A stretch of DNA of 64,000 nucleotides, from assembly GCA_028583605.1 (NCBI GenBank), contig CM053333.1:15170638-15234637 (forward strand), given 5' to 3'. Made by a program: the position numbers and the translations under genes. This DNA is from Dastarcus helophoroides (lineage: Eukaryota; Arthropoda; Insecta; Coleoptera; Bothrideridae). A model generated the notes under the pieces. It was given only the letters and a program-made list of their open reading frames with translations. It ran no database searches and was not told the DNA's origin. Shown in pieces: positions 25,401 to 35,549 of this stretch. How positions within the stretch are numbered: position 1 is the stretch's first letter; every line of letters begins with the position of its first letter.

Positions 25401-26420
25401 GTGAAATTTAAACGAGGTAGGCTAAACTTAAAATTTTAATTTTTTTAAGAGAAAGGTTTAAATTTTGAAAGGTCTCATTTTGCAATAGTCTAAATTTTGA
25501 GTGGTATGCAAACATTTGAAAGAATAACTACATTTATTTAAACTATTTTAAAGGATTTAAATTTATGAGCTAAAAGTCGAATAATTCACCTTTTATTACC
25601 ATTTAAGAAGTTTGAAGCTGATATATTTGTACTCAAAGGTTTGGAGACATTTGTTTACAAATTTCTAGTATTTTTAAAATTATTTTTCCTTTGTACGAAA
25701 CGTCAAGATTTTTAAAAATTTCGATGTTAATATCAAAATTGCGACACTTTTTACGAAATTTCGATTTGGAACTGTTCTTTTTTTCTGCTTTCTTAGCGGT
25801 CACAATCCAGGCTTCATTCATGTATCGCCTACGACCAGATGCTACCCAGTACCATTTTCCCTGTGCGATGTAAGTAAGTCTAAGGCAAATAAAAAAAAAC
25901 TGTAATTGTTAAATAAATCATTAGACACATTTAAAAAACCCTCCTCACGAATGTCTCCTAAAAAACTGTAAAAGAAAACAGTCTTCAAGAAAGTAGGACA
26001 AGTTTTAAGTCAACACTCTATTCTAATGATAAGAGCTAATGAATAATGAGATAATAAAGGTTTGTTCTCTTAACGCAAAACTCCATCACCTAACCTATAG
26101 ACGCATAACTCTTTCACAATTCATAAAATATATTAACAATAAATATTAAAAATACTACGATGCTTAAACAAACATGAACATACATATTATGAATATTGAA
26201 AAATTTTACGAAACAAGCGTTAAAATATAAATAAGGTAAATTTTTTTTTTAAAAAAACCATCGAATTTTTACCGATAACATCTCTTGTGCAATCAAAGCA
26301 TATATTAAAAAAGCAACAATATGCAAATTTCAATAACAATAAAATCGAAAACAACTGGGCAGAAAAGGGCACTTGCGGAATAAGTTGTTTTCGTCCTATC
26401 AAGTGAAGAAGTGTTTCAAC
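22466..26420. other. Intergenic AT-rich DNA, no gene recognised
   Basis: Open frames up to 87 codons (22557-22820, 24680-24877, 25633-25821 minus, 25691-25873) have no recognised domain. A/T-tract texture dominates 23990-24400 and 25130-25800. Short ATATGTGACA/TGTCACATAT palindrome near 24590-24610. Confidence 0.45.
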
Positions 26421-27037
26421 ATTAAGGAGGTATTCTAGTGTAGAGGCATGAATTTCGCCCGGTTTTTTAAGCGCTGTACAAAGGAAACAAAAAATATTTT
26501 TACTATCCATTTTTTTATCATTTGTTTGTTGATGTTTTATTATTACATAAAAAAATTAACAAAAAAAAAAAATCAAAATTGACAAGGTTATGAGCAGTGA
26601 AAGTGGGGGGTCCAAAAAAAAGAGGGTGCCTTGGCGGTAATGATTCCAACCCTTCTGGTAATCTGAAACATAAAAATCAAACGGATTCTTAATTAGTATA
26701 GATGCCGCTATCAGATGACGCTTGGACAACTCAAAAAAAAAATTTTTTATAAAATGGCGGCTGTTTGAAAAACATTTTTTTTTATTTCATATTTTTTTAA
26801 CAATTACAAATTTTTTTAAAATATTAAATGAAAAGTTATAGCTTTGGGCGAGAACCAAGTTATGAAGGGATGTACAAAGAACATCCTCTCCAAATTTGAA
26901 GTAAATCGATTCATTAGAGCTCGAGATATCCTTACCGCCAGCTCGAAAAAAGTAGTTTTGAGAAAAACGCGTTTAAAGTTTTGCGTCAAGTTTTCGGCAA
27001 TTTTATTTATAAAATAGCAAAGAATACTTACATATTT

Positions 27038-28098
27038 TTAATCAGCGATTCCTGATCCATATAAGAAACCTTCTTCTACTTCAAACTGCTCATTTTCTGA
27101 TGTTCTCTGGTGAAGACGAGCAGTTCTACCCTCCTTTGAAGCCTCTGACGTCCGGAGTTCCGAGCGCTCGATACGCGCTTTGTCTCGTCTCGCTGCAAAA
27201 GCATTAGCTTCTGGGCCAATCGTGATTCCCATAATATTTAAAACTTTTAATATAGGTATAAAACCTTCATTAAAAATACTAACTGCTAAAAAAGTGGCAA
27301 TTTCAATAGTCTTTGGTCCAGCGTGAATGTGCTTCGGAGCAAAGGTCCATATTAACGAGTTCAAAGATTCGTTATTATTTTGGGTTTCAGAACCCAAACA
27401 TCGTTCCAATAAACTATCAGCTGATAAATTTTCATAAATTGGTTTTATTACTTTTAAAACGTTGTCATTTAGTGGAGGATTTTCGTAGTCAAATTCATCA
27501 ATTGTGCCGTCTTCTATAGCCTTCAGATACTTGCACCAACTAGGTGAACAATTCATGTGTTGAGGATTTTCTTTAGTTGAAATTTTATGATAATAGGTTG
27601 CCCACACATCTCTTTTCATGTCTTCAACAGAATTTGGATTACGACGAATTGCCAAACCATAATATAAAGACAATTCATTGATTAGCTTATCAGTGAGTTT
27701 ACCAGCACCTTTGCCACCAATACCTTTATTCTCTTTTTTTGCTTTACGTAACCGTGAACCCATGCGTTTCTGCACATGCCCAACACACTCCTTTTTTTCT
27801 ACTACCGGGTTATCATTGTAGGGATTAATATGAAGAATGCCTTCAAAAGTTTTTGAATCACCATCTCCGATATATCGAATATATTTGGCATTATGCTTGG
27901 TTTCCCACCTCCCAAACATTTCAACAACCGCGTCAACCTCCATTTTTCCGGCGCTCAATTTATGATTTATAGTACAGTCTTCTTCATGCTCTTCATACCA
28001 ATCTAGATAAGCTTGGATATCGTCATTTTTTGTGTGTTTCCATAGATTACACGCTTGACAAAAACTTGATTTTACTGTCGTATCAACAACTTTTTTCA
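27038..28098 (-). pseudogene. Kolobok/Mutator-like transposase, catalytic and C-terminal part
   Basis: Continuation of the transposase in another frame after the homopolymer shift. The open frame formally extends upstream to 28201, but its first 34 or so residues are out-of-frame translation of the 36 bp duplication. Visible in order: SSFCQAC, an HEEDC/INH cluster (putative zinc ligands), GDGDSKTF with a presumed catalytic Asp, KKECVGHVQKRMG, the basic LRKAKKENKG stretch, then TQNNNESLNSLIW with a presumed catalytic Glu, and a C-terminal NIMGITIGPEANAF. Together with the N-terminal part, about 600 residues. The rest of this frame has no further stops, so the lesion may be recent. Confidence 0.85.
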
Positions 28099-28811
28099 CT
28101 GTACTTGCCGACAAGCGTAGTAACACCAAAAAGAGAATTGAAGCCGACAAGCGTAGTAACACCAAAAAGAGAATTGAAGCCTCGTTTTTTCCACGTGCCA
28201 TCGCCGGAAACAGTCAAATGATTAGGATTAGCGTGAGGATCAGACTCTACTATTAATTCCTTTTCTTCTCTTACCGCTTTTGAAATAACTTGATCGTAAA
28301 CTGCTGAAGCGGCTGTGTATAAATTGTCAAGGCAACTGTAATATGTACCAATAGTCAAGCCTTGACAAATGTCCATTATACTACAAAATATGTTTATTCC
28401 TTCTCTTCCAACTCCTAGCAATCTCATAGCTGCTACAATTCTACGATTCACTTCGAATGCTTTATTTATAAAGGGCGATGATTGAATATATCTTATTTGC
28501 TCACACTCACATTGTAAAGCGATTTGGAACCCTAACCCACGATCAGCTGTACGACTAAATTTTATTTCTTTTTTACATGTAGAACACAAGATCAATGTTG
28601 AAAGCGTGGTAAAAACAGAAAAAATTTTTAAAATACAATAACCGTAATTACTATTAATTATAACTTCCTCATCCTGCGAATGTTTTAATTTTGCTGCAGA
28701 TGCACTAGTGAAACTGGTTTCTTTTTCTGTTGTAAATTGATTACCAGAAAATTTCCTCTTCTTTGTTCTGGATGGCCGTGCAGAACTAAATTTTGAATAT
28801 TTTTTATCCAT
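28083..28811 (-). pseudogene. Kolobok/Mutator-like transposase, N-terminal part
   Basis: 242-codon frame starting at the ATG on 28811. A basic N-terminus (KKRKFSGNQ) leads to GYCIL, then a Cys pair (CSTCKKE) and a CEC, a putative zinc-binding region at about residues 75-105, followed by a helical part and the catalytic-type SGDGTWKKRGF at about 205-215 with the presumed first Asp. The frame then runs into GVTTLVG, duplicated by a 36 bp tandem repeat (28107-28142 and 28143-28178; 12 residues twice), and ends because a run of six A (28091-28096) shifts the frame into a stop. Recognition rests on the GDGTW and later GDGD motifs of insect Mutator-like/Kolobok transposases. Confidence 0.85.
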
Positions 28812-29248
28812 TACACTGTAAATAAATTCACAATTTACAAAATAATTTTCACTTGGAAAATTTCTAACACGTTGTCAGAGTTAGCAAGTCCACTCAGTAC
28901 GAAGGCTGGCTCAAAACTAACCTAAAATAAAACTAATAGGAGAATATTCCAGCAAAACAAGTTTCTATGGCTTTCAATGAAATATACATTTAAAAGCGAT
29001 CCTATACAGTGAAGATTTTATGAAAGTTATTCAACCGTAGGGATCCGGGAACGCCTACCGTCTTTTGTTCACTCACGCAGGTAGGACCGGGACCGATACT
29101 ACGTCACAAAAACGGCTATAACTCATTAAATAATAGGAATTTTGAAAAATCCTTTTAATGACATATTTTTGAATGTCTAGACTTTGGAAATATGAAAAAA
29201 AAATTTTTTTCGATTTTTTCAAAATTTTACACTAGAATACCCCCTTAA

Positions 29249-30925
29249 CCTGCGAATTTGATTTCTTTGCCCAAAACTTGGCATGAAAAATGAGAAGGCA
29301 GTATTGCAGTTTTCAGTAAACGCGTTCATCATCTTCACCGATGTTCAACCTACCTATCAACAGGCGATAAAATTTTTGCAACTCGCCCTCGTAAGTTGTC
29401 GAAATAAAAAAGTGTTAATACAGAAATAAATACAGCTTTAGTACAAGAGGGCGTTAAAACGTTCCTCTTATATGTATATTAGACATTTAAATATAGATTT
29501 AGGTTATTTGCAGCTAGTTATAATTCCCCGCTTACCGGTAATTACCATACAGATTTATTTTTACTTCTAGCCACTACTGATCAATAAAAAGGGTCTTTAA
29601 ATAGTAGCTTATTATTTTTAGCCCTTTTTCTCATCTATTTCTTTATAAAGTGTAACAAAGTAACCTTCATAGGGGCCGCATTTCCTAAACACATGTGACT
29701 TTTTACATTATACCGAGCTTTGTTCCGGTATCTCAAATTTGAGTGAACAAATGGCTTTGGCCCGTGTTATATCATCCGGTACAATACGTCTGTCGCTTGT
29801 TTGAACAAACTTAATACGTGTGCAGTGAATGCGCTTAGCAATTATAATTGAAGTTTGTATGCCATATTAGGAAGTTAGGGCCAGTATCTCGCAAAATTAC
29901 TGAAACTAAATGGCGGCTGCAGAAATACTTTAGCAGTTTCATAATTTATTACCCCCGTGCGAGCTGAAGCTTTTTGTGTACGTTTGTTTAACTGTGCCGC
30001 ATAATTTAGTTTTTTTTTTTTAAATATGGTTACCCAGGTGTTTAAATGGCGCGGAAACGGCATCCCCACCGAATGACACAAAGAACATTAACAGTGCCTA
30101 AATTAGAGGATTCAATTTTGTAACGTACGACAAAGCCCAACATTAACATTGCTTTGTTGTAAATAGAGTCAGTGCCTACAAAGGATAACTACGATGTCAT
30201 TATAAAATTTGGGTCTGTTTAGAATAAGATGACTATTTTAAAGGGGATTAGAAGCCGCGTTTATAAAATCAAATCGAATCTAATTAAATTTGCTACTAAC
30301 CCATGCGTGTTATTTAATTTAAGTTAACCAATAAATAATGCAAGTTTTTGAAAGTGTATAAGTAAAACTAGATAATTATAGCAGTCTGCGGCCTGCCCTC
30401 ATTATTTTCTTTATTTATGCGCTATAGTTGCGATTTTATTCCCTTAAATGATATAATTAGAAAGGGGGTTTTAGAAAGTTTTATTTGTTGGGTAATAAAT
30501 TTTCATGAAAGATTCTACACGTTATCTGAAAACTTCTAAATAACACGAAAGGAAAAAGTCGATAAAAAACAAACATTACTTTTGGGCGCACAAAATAAAA
30601 TAAACAAATTAAGTATTCTTCAACAAAGGTCTAATTTGGTTAATGCATTGCTTAGAATACGTTTAGGCGATTAAAAGAAAAGATAGAGATTTCAGTTGGG
30701 GCGCGGGCCAAAAATAACAGCTATCAATAACAATTTACGTTCTGTCGGAACTATTGAGCTGATCTTCATAGGATGTCAAGATAAATAAATATACTTATAT
30801 GAAGGCTTCCGGCCATTAGCGATCACTTTATTAGTTTGTCGTACAACAAATTTACTGGTGCACTCGAGAGAAAAATCACAGACCACTTACCCTCACGCTA
30901 AGCACGGAATATTATCAAAGACACT
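29249..30925. other. No recognised feature
   Basis: Mixed-composition DNA. A 68-codon minus frame (29875-30081) carries no domain I know. Confidence 0.4.
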
Positions 30926-30929
30926 TAGA

Positions 30930-31395
30930 CCGCAGTTTTTAACACTTGACGTACCCGAGAAAAAGCTTAACAGCTTTTAAAAGGACAATTAACAAAAAGT
31001 ATCGGAAAAAGTAATATGATCTAATGGTAACGTTACACAAGAAAATATAAAAATGCTGATCCACAAATATGTTTTTCTGTTACTAAATGGTGGATACACC
31101 CAGAAAAATCTAAGAATTCTTCTTAGCTCACTTTTCACTTGAAATACATATTTAGATAAACCAATCAGTGAATTGGAAAAACACGGTAAGGCTAGAATTG
31201 TGGCGCTGGATATCTTAAAAGGCTTCGACGGCTTTTAACACTTGAAGCACCCGAGGAAGAACTTAACAGCTTTTACAAAAGCTCACAAAAAGGATCAGAG
31301 AGAGAGCAATATGCCCTAATGGTAAAGTGACATAGGACAATAAAAGAATGCTGATCGAAAAATATGTTTTTCTATTACTAAATGCCGGATGTTTA
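30930..31395 (+). repeat. Direct repeat of about 165 bp bracketing a LINE RT fragment
   Basis: Segments 30935-31085 and 31230-31390 share TTTTAACACTTGA, CACCCGAG/TACCCGAG, CTTAACAGCTTTTA, CTAATGGTAA, ATGCTGATC and AATATGTTTTTCT in order. Between them, 31110-31235 resembles a LINE reverse-transcriptase piece. A duplication spanning part of a LINE relic is the simplest reading. Confidence 0.6.
31110..31235 (+). pseudogene. LINE reverse transcriptase scrap
   Basis: A plus-strand frame reads roughly ISELEKHGKARIVALDI then KGFD. This is the RT block in which an Asp precedes the KAFD motif in I/CR1/Jockey-type LINEs. The homologous segment at 34466-34575 is colinear. Only about 40 codons remain. 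Confidence 0.65.
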
Positions 31396-31417
31396 GAGCT
31401 TCGACCCGAAGAGCCTT

Positions 31418-31740
31418 TTTCTGCGCAAGGTTCAATAACGCCTTATTTAAAAATAAAATAATTTCTCTTTGATTTTAATAAAATAAGATATTTAAAAGTT
31501 CACGTTTAATTATAGGTGGTTTCTCTTTAATATGTTCTGTGTTATAATCTCAAGTAAAATTGTTAGCACAGTTGAGTTCTTCGAAGTGAAAGATTGAGTT
31601 TTACTTAAATAAAAATAGGCTAAAAATACAATAGATTTTAGTAAAAGTCTCATCAAGTCGATTAAGCAGTTTCGAGACTAGCCCCGGATAAAAGATTAGT
31701 CGACGGACAGACAAACACTTAAACGCTTCAATTTTATTAA
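31418..31740 (+). repeat. Dispersed repeat copy 2
   Basis: Same family and orientation as 19477-19870. Shares TTGTTAGCACAGTTGA, the ATAAAAATAG block, GCAGTTTCGAGACTAGCCC, GATTAGTCGACGGACAGACA and the final TCAATTTTAT. Non-coding. Confidence 0.6.
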
Positions 31741-32315
31741 CACAGATATATTTTACGAGCCATGAATATTATTCCCGAAATTTGCTACAGCTTTTATAAT
31801 TAAATTTGGTACTATATGTGTAATCATTGACAGCTGATACAGAAAATGGAACAGGACAATGCTCCACCTGTTCACCTTAAAATTGAAAATATTTTTTTTT
31901 CATTAATAATAAATAATATTTTATCAAACAACAACAAATGATATTATTAGGAAACCTTTGTGGTTAATAAAAACTTAGTGAAATAAGTATTTTGAAGTAC
32001 TTTTGTTTGTAATGGTCAGAAACAATTAAAAGCGCTGTTTAGATCTTTGACCAAACTCACCCAATTTGCTTAGGCCTTCACTGGGGGTACTCTTCCATTC
32101 GAAATAGTCCCAGGCAGCTATATGTGAACACAATTATATTCAGCACTCTGAACAAGTTCACTTTTGTTTTATTGTATTTTGCAATTAAAGAAGTGTTTAA
32201 CCATTAACTAGAGATTTATTAAAGTCGATAATATACACCCTTACTGGTGCAAAATTTCTTTAATTTACTAAGTATACGAGACCAAATAAAATATGCAAAG
32301 GACTTTGATTTTAAA
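31741..32315. other. No recognised feature
   Basis: AT-rich DNA between repeat relics, no open frame of note. Confidence 0.4.
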
Positions 32316-32369
32316 AATTTATAGGTACAAGATACATATGTAAAAGTTGTGAAATGTTATGCATTTTTA

Positions 32370-32975
32370 CCAACGAATTGGAAGTTTTTTAATGCCATCA
32401 TCATAAAAAGGAGGGAAGCGTATTTGTAGCCAATTGCGCAAAAATATCTCAACAGCAGCATCATCATGGAATCACTCACCTCATAGAGCTTCTTTCAGTG
32501 GCCCAGACATATGATAATCGCATGGTGATAAATCGGGACCATAAGGAGGGGGCTCTTATGTTGCCCAATGCATTTCCTCTAATGTTTGATGTGTCAGATT
32601 GGCTGAGTGGGGGCGGGCATTGTCGGGAAGCAAAATTACATTTCTGACCGAAAAAATTGCGCCTCTTCCGTCGATATGCACATTTTGCCGCATCCGATAG
32701 CTAGCAGTAGTAGGGAGCATTAAACGTACGACGTTCGTGCAGAAAATTGGGGCGTTAAACAGTGTTATTCTTGTCCGCAGTCACACTAGTCCGAGGACGA
32801 CATGCATTTTCAACTTGAGTTCGTTCCTCCAAAGATTTCTTGTGCCAGTCATACACTTGAGTATCTTCAAACAAGTATACCCAAACTGTGCTTCTAGTCT
32901 GTGAAGAATTGCGAAGGGCTTTACACCTTCAACAGCAGGAAATTTAATAATAATGCGCTGGGCAACGTGCGGATG
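32370..32975 (-). pseudogene. Mariner transposase relic with internal deletion
   Basis: On the minus strand: an N-terminal HTH piece (IIIKFPAVEGVKPFAI ... RLEAQFG) at about 32965-32860, then, after frame breaks, the catalytic region with LLPDNARPH (second Asp) and PPPYGPDLSPCDYH (third Asp) at about 32640-32490, ending in a PLKEAL stretch. These are hallmarks of SETMAR-type mariner transposases. Much of the middle is missing and stops and shifts abound. It directly abuts the TIR element at about 32985. Confidence 0.85.
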
Positions 32976-32984
32976 AATAACTTT

Positions 32985-34305
32985 TCAGATTTTAATTTTT
33001 AGGAAAAATGCAAAAATAGGTCAATAGGTATACTCAGGGGGACACATTTTGTCATATTTATACTGAGTGTCATTGACATCTCTGCAATCCCAGACCAACC
33101 CCTCCCATTTTTTTAAATATGACATCCCATTTTTTCTTGAAGTTTTGGATTCCCTTTGACTAGTGGATTTTAAAGTTGTACAATACTTAAGGTCTAAAGT
33201 AAATATCTGTGGAGGTACAATTTTTAAATTTATATTAAGGAAGGATTAGTCGAATGAATATAATGCCGCATCACCTTCAGTAACTTCATTATCATCTGAA
33301 AAAAAGTAATTGGTGTTCAAACTGACTTCCTTTGAACTACATACAACGATATAATCTAGCTTCACAGGTACCTCTAACATTACTTAAGCTAACATATTTG
33401 GAGTCAATTTTGAACATTCATCAATAATTCTTTATCTTAACTTATCTATGTATTTTAGTTGTGTTGTATAGATTTTTAAATAACAAAACTAACAAAAAGA
33501 AATCCAAAAAGGTCAAATCGGGTGACCTACGTGGCTACTCCATCATGGCACCTCTTCTGTTTATCTCCCTCCAGATATTCACGTACAGAAAGACCTATAT
33601 GTGCCTTATCATAAATCTTCGTTATTCTCTAGTATTAGAGTTATTTCTGGTTTGCTGGCTCTTGAAAATAACTTGGCCTAAAAGGACCACTTTCATAGCT
33701 TCGTTGCAGTCTACTGATTGGGATTTGCGCAATTTATTAGCCACAGACGCTCACATATTATTACCATTAATTTTTGCACAAAATTTGTTTAATTCTGTTA
33801 GATACCTTTATGTCTTATTTTTTTCCACAGAGAGCAGAATTAAAAAAATAGCTGCAGGTCTTGCAATATTTCAATTCGCCCTTACATTAGATACTTCAAA
33901 CCATTACAATGATGCAGAAATTTATTAGTAGCGATAATTTATGATGTAATGTTTGAATCCCAGGCGTCAAATGCTTTACAAAGTTTCATTGCATTGTTAA
34001 TGCTACGTTCATAGTATTTAGAAATACATTCAATCATAACTCGCTGTCTGTTCACCCTAGACCCTAAGTATTATACATTTTTCAGATTTACTCATCAAAA
34101 AAATTCAAAACACTTAGAAAATAAAAAAAAAATACGAGGGGTTGGTCAAGGGGTGCAGGGATAACAATTACCTTTATTACAAATATGACGAAATGTGTCT
34201 ACCTGAGTTTGCTTCTTGAAGTGTTTTTTCATTTTTTCTAAAAATGATGATCTTCTAAGTTATTTAGGGTGAATAATTTTCATTGAAACGCACTGTACAC
34301 ATACA
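32985..34305 (-). mobile_element. Long-TIR DNA transposon, about 1.3 kb, decayed
   Basis: A segment at about 33020-33115 (including ACACATTTTGTCATATTTAT and CAACCCCTCCC) is mirrored at 34128-34215 (GAGGGGTTGGTCAA, AAATATGACGAAATGTGTC). Inverted similarity extends outward through TTTTTAGGAAAAATG versus CATTTTTTCTAAAAAT. The outer right end may be GAAACGCACTG before TA at about 34301. The left end is blurred against the mariner relic. The interior carries antisense transposase remnants. Confidence 0.6.
33441..33660 (-). pseudogene. Probable mariner-type transposase remnant
   Basis: The minus strand reads REYLEGD, then, after a frame shift, PRRSPDLTFLDFF, matching the area around the third catalytic Asp of Tc1/mariner transposases (RSPDLTPLDFFLWG type). 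A plus-strand frame of 155 codons (33461-33928) overlaps it and contains no domain I recognise, so I treat it as an antisense by-product. The rest of the element interior is too decayed to read. Confidence 0.5.
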
Positions 34306-34465
34306 TACCTTTTTATTAATAATTGTATATGATCACAACTGTACTACTACTTTGAATGGTTGAATGTCAATAGTATAAATTTACCGTTTTACTGATTCCA
34401 AAAGAGGTAAGCTCATAAATCGAGGAACGATAATAGATTCAACTAATGGGTGTAAAATTTGTTCT

Positions 34466-35545
34466 TAGCTCTCTTTTCACTTGAAATAGTTATTTAGATA
34501 AGCAAATCAGTGAACTGGAAAAACGCAGTGAGGCTAAGGTTGTGGCATTGAATATCTCAAAATGCTTCGACAGTCTGACACCATACTCTCCTCGACAAAT
34601 TAATATATTATGGACTTCCACTGGGTCATTTGATATCCATTTTTCTTGTTGGCAGATCACTTCAGGTCATCATCGATGGCATCTCATCTAAGACATTTGC
34701 GATTAATGAAGGGATAATTCAGGGATCCGTTTTGTCTCCTACTCTGTCTCTTTTAAAATTACGCGATCTCTTAGTTCCAACTTCCAATTCGATATATAGC
34801 CACACAGATGATAGCAACCTGCTGTCAACCCTTTTTGCGACAAATCATTTTGACTCCAATGCGCCAAAAACTTGGGGCATTCTTTTCTTCAGAAAACAGC
34901 AAGGGATAATACCATCAACATCCTCATAGAGGGTGAAATCCTCCGAAGGGGATATAATATGTTTATCTTATGACTGGATGCAAGCACTAACTTCTCTTGG
35001 GACGACCATGTGCACGCCATTCCAAAGTCTGCCTCTACAAAAGCTGGGCTTTCTTTTCAGAGCTAAAAAATACTTCACATCCCATCATCACTTTTTACAA
35101 AGCTTAAGTTAGGGCAACATTGGGATAAGGTTATCATGTTTAAAGATCAGTCCCAAAGAACACTTTGGCTCTTTTCGATTAAATTCAAATTATAGTGATT
35201 CCCCTAATAAATAACAAGATTCTTTCGAAACACTGAAACACAGCCGGATGATTAATTAATTGTCTCTTTCTGCAAGTACTCTCATGGGAGATGCTCGCAG
35301 GAGCTGATAGCTTTGATCCCCCAAATTCAGGATTCTTAAGGCATACAAGACAGTAAATTCCTGTGGGACCCAGCTTGATACAGTGGTGACCTCTGTCTAT
35401 GGATACTCTTTTTTCTGAAGAACTTCCAAACTCTGGAATTCGTTATCAAACGGAATTTTCGCAAAAATTACAACCTTTATTTCCAAATACTAATCGCGGT
35501 GCTTTAAATGCATAATAGAGTTGCCCTTTGCGAACAGATTGGACT
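34466..35545 (+). pseudogene. I/CR1-like LINE reverse transcriptase relic
   Basis: Frame-shifted RT on the plus strand. Visible are a KVVALNISKCFD block near 34520-34570, then an open frame 34630-34929 with FLVGRSLQVIIDGISS, IIQGSVLSPTLSL and SHTDDSNLL (the normal YADD catalytic motif has become HTDD). Further on come a FSWDDHVHAI piece near 34995 and a short part like the C-terminal domain, ending with TTCCAAACTCT-type 3' tail sequence that recurs at 19985-20155. The same family appears inverted at 45470-46040. Non-functional. Confidence 0.8.
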
Positions 35546-35549
35546 TAAA

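Larger units (their letters stand above)
26426..29244 (-). mobile_element. Kolobok/Mutator-like DNA transposon, TTAA-flanked, 2.8 kb
   Basis: The ends are 17 bp inverted repeats: GGAGGTATTCTAGTGTA at 26426-26442 and the complement of GGGGGTATTCTAGTGTA ending at 29244, differing at one base. Both sides are flanked by TTAA (26422-26425 and 29245-29248), which fits the TTAA target duplication of Kolobok-type transposons. The interior encodes a transposase on the minus strand (28811 to 27038) plus about 0.6 kb and 0.4 kb of non-coding subterminal sequence. It is structurally near complete, but the transposase frame is broken. piggyBac also uses TTAA, but the protein does not look like piggyBac. 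Confidence 0.85.

Noticed and set aside
26220..26510. 96-codon minus frame
   Set aside because: It straddles the Kolobok end and upstream flank; not conserved-looking and not part of the transposase.
33461..33928. 155-codon plus-strand open frame as a novel gene
   Set aside because: It lies inside a TIR element and overlaps, on the opposite strand, a recognisable PDLT-type mariner remnant. No domain, and no promoter or splice context.
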